46,900 nt of DNA from Phycisphaerae bacterium. Lineage in GTDB: Bacteria; Planctomycetota; Phycisphaerae; UBA1845; JAFGLZ01. The stretch is from assembly GCA_016927755.1 (NCBI GenBank), contig JAFGLZ010000002.1, positions 1-46,900 of the forward strand, written 5' to 3'. A program made the translations under genes and the position numbers. Positions 33,583 through 42,727 of the stretch are shown here, in pieces; position 1 is the stretch's first letter; each line of letters opens with the position of its first letter. The notes beneath the pieces were generated by a model. That model had not been told where the DNA came from and ran no database searches. It saw only the letters and a program-made list of their open reading frames with translations.

Positions 33583-34523
33583 GTCGGCCTCTGGTGAGCG
33601 TCGTCATTCCCGCCTACAACGCGGAGGACACGATTGGGCGAGCCATCGACAGCGTGCTTGCGCAGACGTTGGGTGATTGGGAGCTGATCGTCGTCGACGA
33701 CGGCTCGACCGATCGGACCGCAGAGGCAGCGCGAAGCCGGGGCGATCGAGTGAGGGTGATTCGATGCCCGCACCTCGGTCCGGGACCGGCACGGAATCAG
33801 GGCGCGGAGGCGGCCCTCGGCCAATACTTGGCTTGGCTCGACGCTGACGACGTGTGGTATCCGACGAAACTCGAATGGCAGCTTGGCCTAGCCAGCACGT
33901 ACGACGATCTGGAGTTCATCTCCGGCAATTACCGGTTCATCGACGAGTCAGGTCGGTCGCTGGGTACTGGCTTCGACCGAGTTCCGTGGCTGATGGAGCG
34001 GGTCCGGCGAGAGGCCCGTAACGGTGCGATCGTCTTCTCGCGAGAGGACGTTCCCAACTTCCTGCGGCGCGGGTTCGGATCCTCCATCACGATGATGCTG
34101 ACGCGCGGGTTGTTCGATCGGATCGGGGGGTTCTGCGGATGGCTGTCCGTGGCTGAGGACATGCACCTGGCGATGCGCGCGGTTGCGGCATCTTCTCGAT
34201 TCGGGGCTGTTTGTGAGCCAATCGCCACGTACTACTTGCGCCAGGCGAGCACGGTCCGGACCGACCATGAGCGATCTCAGCGCGAGACGGTTCGGGCTTA
34301 CCGGGATCTGCGTCGGATGCTTTCGCAGTGCGGACGCCCAATCCGGCGCGCGCTGGCCGAGTCACTGAGCCGGGCACACCTCGATCACGCGACCGTCCTG
34401 GCGAAGCTGGGGCGTCGTCGGGAAGGCATCGCGGAGGCGTGGCGATCATTGCGACTGAATCCTCGCCGAATGGCGTTGACGACGATGGTGGGTCTGGCGC
34501 TTGGGGATGAGTGTGCGAGCTAA
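33579..34523 (+). CDS. Second glycosyltransferase family 2
   Basis: This 314-residue protein repeats the architecture of its neighbour: VSVVIPAYNAEDTIG, VVDDGSTDRT, GPGPARNQGA and LDADDVWYP (87-95), then IGGFCGWLSVAEDMHLAMR. The two are evidently paralogues from a tandem duplication, now diverged, and probably add different sugars. Its start codon overlaps the preceding stop by ATGA and its own end overlaps the next gene by 17 bases, so expression is tightly coupled. Confidence 0.9.
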   Translation: MSRPLVSVVIPAYNAEDTIGRAIDSVLAQTLGDWELIVVDDGSTDRTAEAARSRGDRVRVIRCPHLGPGPARNQGAEAALGQYLAWLDADDVWYPTKLEWQLGLASTYDDLEFISGNYRFIDESGRSLGTGFDRVPWLMERVRREARNGAIVFSREDVPNFLRRGFGSSITMMLTRGLFDRIGGFCGWLSVAEDMHLAMRAVAASSRFGAVCEPIATYYLRQASTVRTDHERSQRETVRAYRDLRRMLSQCGRPIRRALAESLSRAHLDHATVLAKLGRRREGIAEAWRSLRLNPRRMALTTMVGLALGDECAS

Positions 34524-35769
34524 GTATCGGATACTGCTGATCGAGAACGATCCCAACATTGGTGGGTCGGGCCGCAGCCTGCGCGCTCTGATCGACGGGT
34601 TGGATCGGTCGGAGTTCGAGGTATCGGCGGTGTGTGACTCGACCGGCCCGATTGGTCGATCGGTCGAGGACCGTGGGGTGAAGTGCTACTGGCCCGGCGG
34701 CGTGCCGCGCCCCGGGCGATGGTCGGGCTCTCATCTGGCATGGATCTGGTGGCTTCGGCGACTGATCCGCCGTCAGCACATCGACCTGGTTCATGTCAAC
34801 GACATTGCGGGCTTCCGTCTGGCAGGACTGGCCTCCAGGTTGGCGCGCGTCCCGTCGCTGTGTCATTTTCGAATGGCCCGGCGCGCCGAGGGTCTGGCGT
34901 GGGCCTTCGGGCTGGCCAGGCCGGCGGCCATCATCTTCAACAGCAGGGCGATGGCGGAATACACGCGTCCGCTGTTGCCGGCCTCGATCGCGAGCGTTCA
35001 TGCGGTGATCGCGCCGAACGCGGTGGACACGGAGAGATTCCGTCCGGCAATTTCGGTTTCGGCTGCCAAGGCCGCGTGGGGGTGGCCGGAGGACGTCCTG
35101 ACCGTCACGGTCGTCAGCAACCTCTCGCCTCTCAAGGGGCAGGATGTGTTTCTTGACGCTGCCCGACTCGTGGCGGATCGGCTTGGTCGACCCGTGGACT
35201 TCCACTTGTTCGGTCGCGATCTCACACCGGGCGGACGATTCACCGAGAGTCTGAGGAAACAGGCGTACGTGCAGGGCATGACAGGGCAGGTTCACATACA
35301 CGGCCCTGTGGAAGACGTCGTGCCGGCCTACCAGGCCAGCGACGTCGTGGTTTGCCCGATGCGGTTTGAGTCGGTGTGCCCATCGGGCGACGGCACGCGG
35401 GTCTTGCAGGTTGGATTTCCTCGGTGCGTGATCGAGGCGGCGAGCTGCGGCCGACCCGCCGTGATCTCTGCCGTGCCGGGCGCTGAGGAGGCGGCCGTCG
35501 CGAACGAGACGGGCTTGTTCATCCTGCCCGACGATCCGAATGGTATGGCCGAGGCGGTTCTGTCTCTGTTGAGAGATACGGATCGCCGCGAAGCCATGGG
35601 GCTGGCCGCGCGGAAGCGGATCGAGACGCACTTCGGCATCGCACAGCATGGTCGTCTGATTGCCACGGTCTATCGCAGCGTCCTGGGCGTCTCGTCGTCG
35701 CGCGACGCCGCTGCGAATGCCGTTGGCGAGGCGTCGGAAACCCACATGATAGGAGGCGTCGCCAGATGA
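34507..35769 (+). CDS. Glycosyltransferase family 4 (GT-B)
   Basis: The 420-residue protein has the GT-B layout. The acceptor domain contains GGSGRSLRALIDGL (19-32) and HIDLVHVNDIAGF. The donor domain contains SNLSPLKGQDVFLDAARLV, HGPVEDVVPAYQASDVVV and the signature RCVIEAASCGRPAVISAVPG, of which the first E is the expected nucleotide-sugar contact (E-x7-E-like). No membrane segments. ATG 34507 lies inside the end of the preceding GT2 gene. Its stop overlaps the next methyltransferase start (ATGA). Specificity is unknown. Confidence 0.9.
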   Translation: MSVRAKYRILLIENDPNIGGSGRSLRALIDGLDRSEFEVSAVCDSTGPIGRSVEDRGVKCYWPGGVPRPGRWSGSHLAWIWWLRRLIRRQHIDLVHVNDIAGFRLAGLASRLARVPSLCHFRMARRAEGLAWAFGLARPAAIIFNSRAMAEYTRPLLPASIASVHAVIAPNAVDTERFRPAISVSAAKAAWGWPEDVLTVTVVSNLSPLKGQDVFLDAARLVADRLGRPVDFHLFGRDLTPGGRFTESLRKQAYVQGMTGQVHIHGPVEDVVPAYQASDVVVCPMRFESVCPSGDGTRVLQVGFPRCVIEAASCGRPAVISAVPGAEEAAVANETGLFILPDDPNGMAEAVLSLLRDTDRREAMGLAARKRIETHFGIAQHGRLIATVYRSVLGVSSSRDAAANAVGEASETHMIGGVAR

Positions 35770-36527
35770 GCGTGGCAACCGGAGGCATTCTTGGCCAATC
35801 CGATCGGGCTGCACGGGATTTGGCCGTCCCTCGGGCGGAGTTGTCGGTTGCGGACCTGCGGGGCTACTACGAGGATAACGGAAGCCGGTTCCGATGTGTG
35901 CCGGAGTTCGACCCACGGGAAGCAGTTCGCGTGCGGCATGTGTTCCGCCTGCTGCCCAGGGACGCTGGATCCAGCGCTCTTGACGTGGGTTGCGGGGACG
36001 GCTACCTGTGCGAGCAGCTCGCTCGGCGCGGCTTTGACACCATCGTCGGCATCGACCTGGCCAACAGTCGGTTGGCTTACGCTCAAGGCCGGAATCCTCA
36101 TGGACGGTTCGCGCAATCGGACGTCAACCGTTTGCCTTTCGCGGACGCATCGTTCGACGTTGTGACATGCGTCGACGTTTTGGAGCATCAGCCTGATCCC
36201 GTTGGTGCGCTCAGGGAGTTGGCTCGTGTTGCTCGGCGGTACGTGGTCGTCAAGACCCCCTACCGAGAATCCGTTGCGGAGAACATGTGTCCCCACTGCA
36301 GTCGGACCTTTCCCCCCGATGGACACCTGCACCGTTTTGACGAGCACCGGTTCGCGGCGCTCGCCGAGGCCGCGGGGTTGCGGTTACGACGATGGCGGCA
36401 CGGGCACCCAATGTTCGAGTATCGACGATTTCGGTACCTCCCGCCGCTGCGATGGCTTATCGCCGGATACTACCGTGACAGCGGCTTCATCGGCGGGCTG
36501 TTTGAAAAGGACTGGCGATCGGAATGA
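35766..36527 (+). CDS. SAM-dependent methyltransferase, copy 1, with CxxC..HxH
   Basis: The 253-residue class I methyltransferase has the SAM motif ALDVGCGDGYLCEQL (71-85), IVGIDLANSRL, LPFADASFDVVTCVDVLEH (123-141) and a C-terminal GYYRDSGFIGGLF. A feature shared with its neighbour is CPHC (175-178) followed by GHLH (186-189), which could bind a metal. Glycan or sugar O-methylation is expected from the context. Both ends overlap neighbouring genes by ATGA. Confidence 0.85.
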   Translation: MSVATGGILGQSDRAARDLAVPRAELSVADLRGYYEDNGSRFRCVPEFDPREAVRVRHVFRLLPRDAGSSALDVGCGDGYLCEQLARRGFDTIVGIDLANSRLAYAQGRNPHGRFAQSDVNRLPFADASFDVVTCVDVLEHQPDPVGALRELARVARRYVVVKTPYRESVAENMCPHCSRTFPPDGHLHRFDEHRFAALAEAAGLRLRRWRHGHPMFEYRRFRYLPPLRWLIAGYYRDSGFIGGLFEKDWRSE

Positions 36528-37267
36528 ACAGTACATGCGGACACCTTCTGGATCCGCGACTAGTTCCGGGGGAGTCCGGGAGCCGCGACGCGTCAACGCA
36601 TCCAGATCTCAGGACATTCTACGAGGATATCGGGCGTCGGTTCCGCTGCGTCCCGGAGTTCGATCCAGTCGAGACCGTGCGGGTGCGTCTGATACTTCGG
36701 CTCCTGCCGCGTCGGGCCGGTCGGTGCGTTCTCGACGTCGGATGCGGGGACGGCCATCTATGTCGTGTTCTGGATGGCCGGGGCTTTGAGCATGTCGTTG
36801 GTACCGATCTGGCCGGCAGTCGAATGGACTACGCCCGGCGACATCATCCGGACGGCCGATTCCTTCAGTCGAACATATCCGCCTTGCCGTTTGCCGACGG
36901 GCAGTTCGACGTCGTCACGTGCGTCGAAGTGCTCGAGCACGTCGAGGATCCGGAACGCTCGATGCGGGAATTGGCTCGTGTCGCTCGACGCTACGTCGTG
37001 TGCATGACGCCTTACCGAGAGAGTCTGGCCGAACAAGCGTGCCCGCACTGCCACGGGTCGTTCCCGCCTGTAGGACACCTGCACAGCTTCGACGAGAGTC
37101 GATTCGACCGGATGGGGCGGCAAGCGGGGCTCTCGCTGCGCCGGTGGCGGCATGTGCACCCGATATTCGACTATCGCTGGTTCCGGTACTTCCCGCCGCT
37201 GCGTTGGCTGATCGCCGGATACTACCGCGACAGCGGCTTCATCGGCGGGCTATTCGCGAAGACCTAG
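36524..37267 (+). CDS. SAM-dependent methyltransferase, copy 2
   Basis: The 247-residue protein is a tandem paralogue of the preceding gene. RFRCVPEFDP, VLDVGCGDGHLC (69-80), LPFADGQFDVVTCVEVLEH, CPHCHGSFPPVGHLH and LIAGYYRDSGFIGGLF are all retained, whereas the first 30 residues differ. Retention of the CPHC and HLH pair in both copies argues that it matters. The two probably methylate different positions or sugars of the same chain. A 43-base gap separates it from the next GT4 gene. Confidence 0.85.
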   Translation: MNSTCGHLLDPRLVPGESGSRDASTHPDLRTFYEDIGRRFRCVPEFDPVETVRVRLILRLLPRRAGRCVLDVGCGDGHLCRVLDGRGFEHVVGTDLAGSRMDYARRHHPDGRFLQSNISALPFADGQFDVVTCVEVLEHVEDPERSMRELARVARRYVVCMTPYRESLAEQACPHCHGSFPPVGHLHSFDESRFDRMGRQAGLSLRRWRHVHPIFDYRWFRYFPPLRWLIAGYYRDSGFIGGLFAKT

Positions 37268-37310
37268 CCGTCTGGACACCAGAGGCGCGCTTCCAAAGGG
37301 CGCGACCGCG

Positions 37311-38546
37311 ATGCCACGGGAGCACGGCTCAGAGAAGAAACGCATGCGAGCGATTGTGGTCACGGAACTGTTCAGTCCCACGCGCGGGGGCACGGCCGTC
37401 TGGTTCGACCAGGTCTACGGTCGCCCCGAGGCGGCGGGCTGCGAGATCGTGACTTCCGAGGTCGCAGCCTGCGAGGCGTTCGACCGGTCGTATCCACGGG
37501 CGGTGCATCGCATACCGTGGCGTCGGCATCGATGGCTTCGTCCTGAATCGGCGGCCATCTACGCGGGGCTGGTCCGTCGAATTGCTCCGCTGGCGTGGAC
37601 CGGGCGGTTCGAGGCGATTCACGCGGGGCGCGTTTTGCCCGAGGGGTTCGTGTCGATTCTGGCGAAGTGGCTGTCGCATCTCCCGGTCGTGATCTACGCT
37701 CACGGAGAGGAGATCACGGGTTGGCGGGAGCCGGGCAAGCAGGCCTTCATGCGATGGACCTATCGCAGGGCTGATGCGGTCATCGCCAACAGCGAAAAGA
37801 CCCGTGAGCTGCTCGTGGATCTTGGAGTCGATCCCGCTCGAATTGCGGTGCAGCGCCCCGGCGTCGATACGGAACGTTTCTCGCCCGAAGTCTCCGGGCA
37901 GGCCGTTCGATCCCATCTCGGGATCGAGGGCGCCCCGCTGATTCTATCGGTAGGACGTCTCCAACCTCGCAAGGGATTTGATCGCGTGATCGAGGCCCTA
38001 CCGGAGATCGCCCGGGTGGTGCCGACGGTTCAGTATGCCATTGTCGGGTCGGGCCAGGACGAGGGAAGACTGAGGCAATTGGCTTTCGTGCATCATGTCG
38101 CCGACCGCGTCCATTTCGTGGGGCAGGTGTCCGACGAGGTGTTGCCCGAGTGGTACGCCGCGAGTGACGTCTTTGCCATGCCGAATCGCGACACGGAGGG
38201 CGATACTGAAGGATTCGGGATGGTCTATCTGGAGGCGGCTGCCAGCGGCAAGTCTGCTCTGGCCGGGTGCGACGGCGGGACGGGGTCCGCGGTCGTCGAC
38301 GGGGTCACGGGGCTTCGGGTCGACGGTCACTCGGCTCGGACGGTGGCTGGGGGCCTGCTTCGGCTGCTGCTCGATCGCGGTCTTAGCGAGACGATGGGCC
38401 AACAGGGCCGTGCCCGTGTCTGCCGGGAGCTGACATGGCAGGTCGTGGCCCGCAAGACGGTCGAGCTTCACGAAGCGGTGTGGGCCCGGCCTCATCGAAC
38501 AGGTCCTGCTCAGCGGAGGCCGGTGGGCGTGTCTCTGGCGAGATAG
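37311..38546 (+). CDS. Glycosyltransferase family 4 (GT-B), second
   Basis: The 411-residue protein opens MRAIVVTELFSPTRGGTAVW (from Met12) and carries ILSVGRLQPRKGFDRVIEAL, VHFVGQVSDEVLPEWYAASD and GFGMVYLEAAASGKS, with the E-x7-E donor motif of GT4. HAGRVLPEGF and YAHGEEITGW mark the acceptor domain. It resembles PimB-like mannosyltransferases in layout. ATG 37311 gives the longest form; ATG 37344 would start directly at the first beta strand and is equally likely, since neither has a strong ribosome site. Confidence 0.88.
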   Translation: MPREHGSEKKRMRAIVVTELFSPTRGGTAVWFDQVYGRPEAAGCEIVTSEVAACEAFDRSYPRAVHRIPWRRHRWLRPESAAIYAGLVRRIAPLAWTGRFEAIHAGRVLPEGFVSILAKWLSHLPVVIYAHGEEITGWREPGKQAFMRWTYRRADAVIANSEKTRELLVDLGVDPARIAVQRPGVDTERFSPEVSGQAVRSHLGIEGAPLILSVGRLQPRKGFDRVIEALPEIARVVPTVQYAIVGSGQDEGRLRQLAFVHHVADRVHFVGQVSDEVLPEWYAASDVFAMPNRDTEGDTEGFGMVYLEAAASGKSALAGCDGGTGSAVVDGVTGLRVDGHSARTVAGGLLRLLLDRGLSETMGQQGRARVCRELTWQVVARKTVELHEAVWARPHRTGPAQRRPVGVSLAR

Positions 38547-38555
38547 GGTGTTGTC

Positions 38556-39989
38556 GTGTCCGACCAGTTGCCCATATCCACGGTCGTCTTCCTCGCCTCG
38601 TTCGTGCTCGGATGTCTAGGCGCGGTGCGGTATCCCCTCGTCGGCATCCTGACCTACCTGATGGTGTATTTCGCTAATCCGAAGATCGCGTGGTGGGCTC
38701 AGCCGATTGCCTGGATGGAGATACGCTACGCGTACGTGGCGGCCGTGTGCACGGCGGTCGGCGTGGCGCTGAATTGGCGCCACCTCCATTCGCAGGGGCC
38801 GCCCTGGCGTCGTCGAGAGCTGCTGTTCGGCCTGCTCGTTCTGACCATGTACGTCAGCATGTTCACGGGTGCCGAGCCCTGCGATGTCAGCCACGTGACC
38901 CTGGACAAGATGACCAAGGTGCTCTTCTTCGTTTTAATGATGACCCGGATCGTCACGGACGTGCAGAGCTATCGCGCGCTGACGTGGACACTCATCGCCG
39001 GAACGTTCTACCTGGCCTACGAGTCCTATACGGCGGGACCCAACAGTTTCGTGGACGGGAGGTTGAACGACCTCGGCGGGCCGGACTTCGATCGGGCTCC
39101 CGAGTTGGGCGTGCACTTCGTCGCGATGCTCCCATTCATCGCCGCGGTTCTGCTGTCGGGGAGAGGCGTGCCGACTCGGCTCTTCGCGCTGGTCTGCGCG
39201 GTTCTGGTCTGCAACGGGATCGTGCTGACGCGGACACGTTCGGCCATGACGGCGATCATCGGCGGCATGGCGTGGGGTCTGGCCAGGACCCCGAAGCCCT
39301 GGCGGGGGAGGCTAATCGCCGTTGGCCTAGCAGGAGCGGTTGGTGCTTACGCTCTGACGGACGCGGCCTTCTGGGAGCGCATGGCCACGATCCCCAAGAC
39401 GATCGAGGAACAGTCCCAAGAAGAGCGGAATGAGGGGGGGCAGGTGGTCACGGCCGGGCGGATCCCCACATGGAAGGCTGCTTGGGGCATGTGGAAGGCG
39501 AACCCCTTGGGCGTTGGGATCGGCAACTTCACGCGTCTTGTCGAAGACTACCCTCCGGCCTACTTCGCGATTGACGCACATAATACGATCGTCCTGTGTT
39601 TCGCCGAGCTCGGTATTTTCGGCGTGGTAGCGTTTGCGGCTGTTCTGGCAAGTGTGTGCCTGGCGATTCGGCGCTCCAAGCGGCTTGTTGCGTCGCACCC
39701 GGGACTGCGTCGGCTGAGTCTTGACGCCTTTGCGCTCGAGAGCTCCATCCTCGTATTCTTGATCGGCGGCATGACGGTCAGTCGCCTTTACTGCGAGATG
39801 TTGTGGTGTTTGCTGGCGATGCCGATTTGTCTGGAGCGGGCGCTCGGGAACGAGCTACGGCGGTTGGCGGCGGCGCCAAGGCAGGGCGCTCGATCCGCTC
39901 TTGCCGTCTCGTTGAATGACGCTCCGGCGGATCGCCGAGGTCAAAGGCGGTTGGGTCTGACGCCCGGCGGACTCGCGCCGGCAGGATAA
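38556..39989 (+). CDS. O-antigen ligase-type polytopic protein, copy 1
   Basis: The 477-residue membrane protein has about ten hydrophobic segments. GAVRYPLVGILTYLMVYFAN, FWERMATI (periplasmic loop), RIPTWKAAWGMWKANPLGVG and DAHNTIVLCFAELGIFGV are the family hallmarks of the Wzy/WaaL O-antigen ligase superfamily, especially the subgroup found with exosortase systems and called putative O-glycosylation ligases. It would transfer or polymerise finished glycan on the outer face of the membrane. Residues from about 430 form a short soluble tail. GTG 38556 is preceded by AGGG and lies 10 bases after the previous gene. It is closely paralogous to the N-terminal part of the next protein. Confidence 0.85.
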   Translation: MSDQLPISTVVFLASFVLGCLGAVRYPLVGILTYLMVYFANPKIAWWAQPIAWMEIRYAYVAAVCTAVGVALNWRHLHSQGPPWRRRELLFGLLVLTMYVSMFTGAEPCDVSHVTLDKMTKVLFFVLMMTRIVTDVQSYRALTWTLIAGTFYLAYESYTAGPNSFVDGRLNDLGGPDFDRAPELGVHFVAMLPFIAAVLLSGRGVPTRLFALVCAVLVCNGIVLTRTRSAMTAIIGGMAWGLARTPKPWRGRLIAVGLAGAVGAYALTDAAFWERMATIPKTIEEQSQEERNEGGQVVTAGRIPTWKAAWGMWKANPLGVGIGNFTRLVEDYPPAYFAIDAHNTIVLCFAELGIFGVVAFAAVLASVCLAIRRSKRLVASHPGLRRLSLDAFALESSILVFLIGGMTVSRLYCEMLWCLLAMPICLERALGNELRRLAAAPRQGARSALAVSLNDAPADRRGQRRLGLTPGGLAPAG

Positions 39990-40009
39990 TGGGTTTCGGA
40001 CGGTAGCCA

Positions 40010-42478
40010 ATGCCCCTAACGACGATCCTGTTCCTCGTCTCATACCTATTTGGATGCGTGGGGGCGCTGCGCTATCCGCTGCTCGGCGTCATGGCGTACC
40101 TGATGGTGTACTTCACCTATCCGACCACGACCTGGTGGGGTAAGCCTCTTGCCTGGATGGGGATTCGCTACGCCATGGTGGCCGCGATCTGCACGGCCGT
40201 GGGCCTCGTGCTGAATTGGCATCGTCTCAGACCCGGAAGGGGGTTCTGGCATCGGCAGGAGGTCCTGTTCGTCATTCTCGTCGGGGCCATGTACATCAGC
40301 ATGTTCACCGGCGCCGGTCCGTGTGAGACGAGCCACAAGACGATCGACAAGATGACCAAGGTCCTGGTCTTCGTCCTGATGATGACGCACGTCGTCACCG
40401 ATCTGAAGAGCTACCGAGCGCTAACGTGGACCATCATCGTCGGTACTCTCTACCTGGGCTACGTCTCTTTCACCGCCGGGCCGAACAGTTTCCTCGACGG
40501 GCGATTGAACGATATCGGTGGACCTGACTTTGACCGGGCACCCGAGCTAGGCGTTCATTTCGTGGCGATGCTGCCCTTCATGGTCGCGATTCTGCTGACG
40601 AGAACACATTGGTGTGCCAAGGCCCTTGTTGTCGTCACGGCGGTGCTGACCTGCAACGGGATTGTCCTGACACGGACACGGTCGGCCATGACGGCGATTG
40701 TGGCCGGCATTGTCTGGGCGCTCTTTCGACTGCCAAGGCGGTGGCGAGCTCGGGCGACGCTCATCGGTTTAGCCGGAGTCGTCGGGGCCTACTCGCTGAC
40801 GGATCGTGCCTTCTGGGAGCGTATGGCGACGATTCCGGTCGCCATTCAAGAGCAATCCGAGGAGGAGCGCGACGAGAAAGGACAGATCACCACCGGCGGT
40901 CGACTTCCGACCTGGAAGGCCGCTCTGAACATGTGGAGCGCGAACCCGTTGGGCGTGGGGATCGGAAACTTCGCGCGTCTCATCGAGAACTACCCTCCGG
41001 CGTATTTTCCGATCGACGCGCACAACACTATCGTTCAGTGCTTTGCGGAATTGGGTATCTTAGGCATAGCGTGCTTTGGCGGCATCCTATTCGTCACGGC
41101 CGCACAGATCCGGCGGATCAAGCGGATGCTGAACGCCAATCCCCGGCTCCAATCGCTCAGGATCCACGTCTTTGCGATGGAGACGTCCATCTTGATCTTT
41201 CTGGTCGGCGGACTGACGGTCAGCCGTCTCTACTGCGAGATGTGGTGGTGCTTGCTGGCCCTGCCGATCTGCCTGGAACGGGCGATCGCGCAGGCGAGTC
41301 GTTTGCCCGAAGTCGCCTTGGAACCGGTCCGCAAGGCCTCTTCCTCCGCCGTTGAGGCCTTGGCCCGAGCGCCCGCTCCGCCGCCACGTCTACCGAGGCC
41401 ACTGGTGACTTGGAGGCCGCAGCCGGCGCCGAGGCCCTCGATCGAGATCCCGGCACGTCGACTGCCCATGAAGCCGCCGGAGCCGGTCGCGTGGGGGCGG
41501 TTGGGCGAGAGGCCCAACGCGAGGATGATGTCTCTGTGGTTTGACGGGGCGGAGAACCTGTTCGCCGTGGGACACTGTGTCGATCGGTGTGCAAGCTTCG
41601 TCCTCCGCTGCGACGGGTCCGGCTGGTCGCAGGTCCGTTGCGTCGAGGGCACCTGGCTGAAGGACGTCTGGGGGAGCGGGTCGGAGGACGTCTATGGCGT
41701 CGGTGACGGAGGGCAGGAGAGCAACTCGGGGGTCATTCTCCGTTACGACGGCGTGGAGTGGCTGAAGATCCACACCGGGGTCAATGACACGTACCAGGGC
41801 ATCTGGGGGAGTGGGCCGAATGACGTCTTCGCCGTCGGCCAGGACTGGGACGCCGTCCGGAAGCAGTGGGTCGGCAGGATCATGCACTACGATGGCGCCG
41901 GTTGGGCTCGCATGGATTGCCCGGACGCGCCAAGCTTCGAGACCGTGTGGGGAAATGGTCCGGATGACGTTTACGCGTTAGGGCAAGTTCCCACCCCGTC
42001 GGAAGCAGAGCGGGCCGGCGTTGCCTGGCATTACGATGGAACGAGCTGGGCCAAGCTGGACGGGTGGGTGGTCGACTGGCGGCAAGCCGGCCCGGAGGAT
42101 CACTTCGCGACGGTCATCGACGGTACGGTCCTTCACTACAGTGGCATGCACTGCAAGGAGATTACGGGGGGGAAGTCGGCGCCGGCCTTGTGGCGGCAGG
42201 ATTCGACGAGCTTCTTCGCCCTGGGCGCCGGCGGCAAGATTCTCAGCATGGATGCCTCCGGCCTGGCTGTCGTCAAGAGTGACGGCATCCAAGGCGGTGT
42301 CTGGTGGGACGGAATATGGGAGAGAGGCTCCGGGGATCTCTTCGTCATCGGATGGGACGGTATCGTTCACGGGTACAAGCACGCGATCACGGCGCGAACA
42401 CCCAAGTCGCCTGATGCTTCCGCGCATGAAGGCCACGGACTCCTACCCGGTGGGCAGTTACCGGACCCCGCCTTTTGA
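40010..42478 (+). CDS. O-antigen ligase-type protein fused to a seven-bladed propeller
   Basis: Residues 1-425 of this 822-residue protein are a tandem paralogue of the preceding ligase (YPLLGVMAYLMVYFTYP, FWERMATI, RLPTWKAALNMWSANPLGVG, DAHNTIVQCFAELGI). After a Pro/Ala-rich linker (about 430-505), seven repeats of the type hWGxGxxDhahG begin near residues 508, 553, 598, 646, 689, 726 and 768 (VWGSGSEDVYGVG, IWGSGPNDVFAVG, VWGNGPDDVYALG). Each pairs with a preceding hLRYDGxxW strand, so a seven-bladed beta-propeller on the outer face is predicted. Propellers of this repeat type are common in secreted planctomycete and myxobacterial proteins, but a fusion to a ligase is unusual. It may bind the acceptor protein or polymer. 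ATG 40010 follows the first ligase by 20 bases. Confidence 0.85.
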   Translation: MPLTTILFLVSYLFGCVGALRYPLLGVMAYLMVYFTYPTTTWWGKPLAWMGIRYAMVAAICTAVGLVLNWHRLRPGRGFWHRQEVLFVILVGAMYISMFTGAGPCETSHKTIDKMTKVLVFVLMMTHVVTDLKSYRALTWTIIVGTLYLGYVSFTAGPNSFLDGRLNDIGGPDFDRAPELGVHFVAMLPFMVAILLTRTHWCAKALVVVTAVLTCNGIVLTRTRSAMTAIVAGIVWALFRLPRRWRARATLIGLAGVVGAYSLTDRAFWERMATIPVAIQEQSEEERDEKGQITTGGRLPTWKAALNMWSANPLGVGIGNFARLIENYPPAYFPIDAHNTIVQCFAELGILGIACFGGILFVTAAQIRRIKRMLNANPRLQSLRIHVFAMETSILIFLVGGLTVSRLYCEMWWCLLALPICLERAIAQASRLPEVALEPVRKASSSAVEALARAPAPPPRLPRPLVTWRPQPAPRPSIEIPARRLPMKPPEPVAWGRLGERPNARMMSLWFDGAENLFAVGHCVDRCASFVLRCDGSGWSQVRCVEGTWLKDVWGSGSEDVYGVGDGGQESNSGVILRYDGVEWLKIHTGVNDTYQGIWGSGPNDVFAVGQDWDAVRKQWVGRIMHYDGAGWARMDCPDAPSFETVWGNGPDDVYALGQVPTPSEAERAGVAWHYDGTSWAKLDGWVVDWRQAGPEDHFATVIDGTVLHYSGMHCKEITGGKSAPALWRQDSTSFFALGAGGKILSMDASGLAVVKSDGIQGGVWWDGIWERGSGDLFVIGWDGIVHGYKHAITARTPKSPDASAHEGHGLLPGGQLPDPAF

Positions 42479-42727
42479 GTCAGACGACGCGTAAGCTCCA
42501 GTACGTCAGCGGCGCAACGACTTACTTCGTTCTCGCCACTTGACGCTTGGGTTTGACCGGCCTATTGATTAAGGTGAAGGGAAGCCGAGATGTGGGGTCT
42601 CCGTGCGCCTTGGGGACTCTTCGTGTGGGGGAAGCTGAAATACCCCCTTATGGCTCGCACGTCCAACGTCATACGTTGACGGGGACCGCGTAAGCGCTTG
42701 AGACTCCTCCACAAAGATGGGGAAAGA

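Noticed and set aside
34087..35916. A 609-codon minus-strand frame opposite the GT4 gene
   Set aside because: It lies entirely antisense to well-supported glycosyltransferase genes and translates to low-complexity Arg/Pro-rich sequence.
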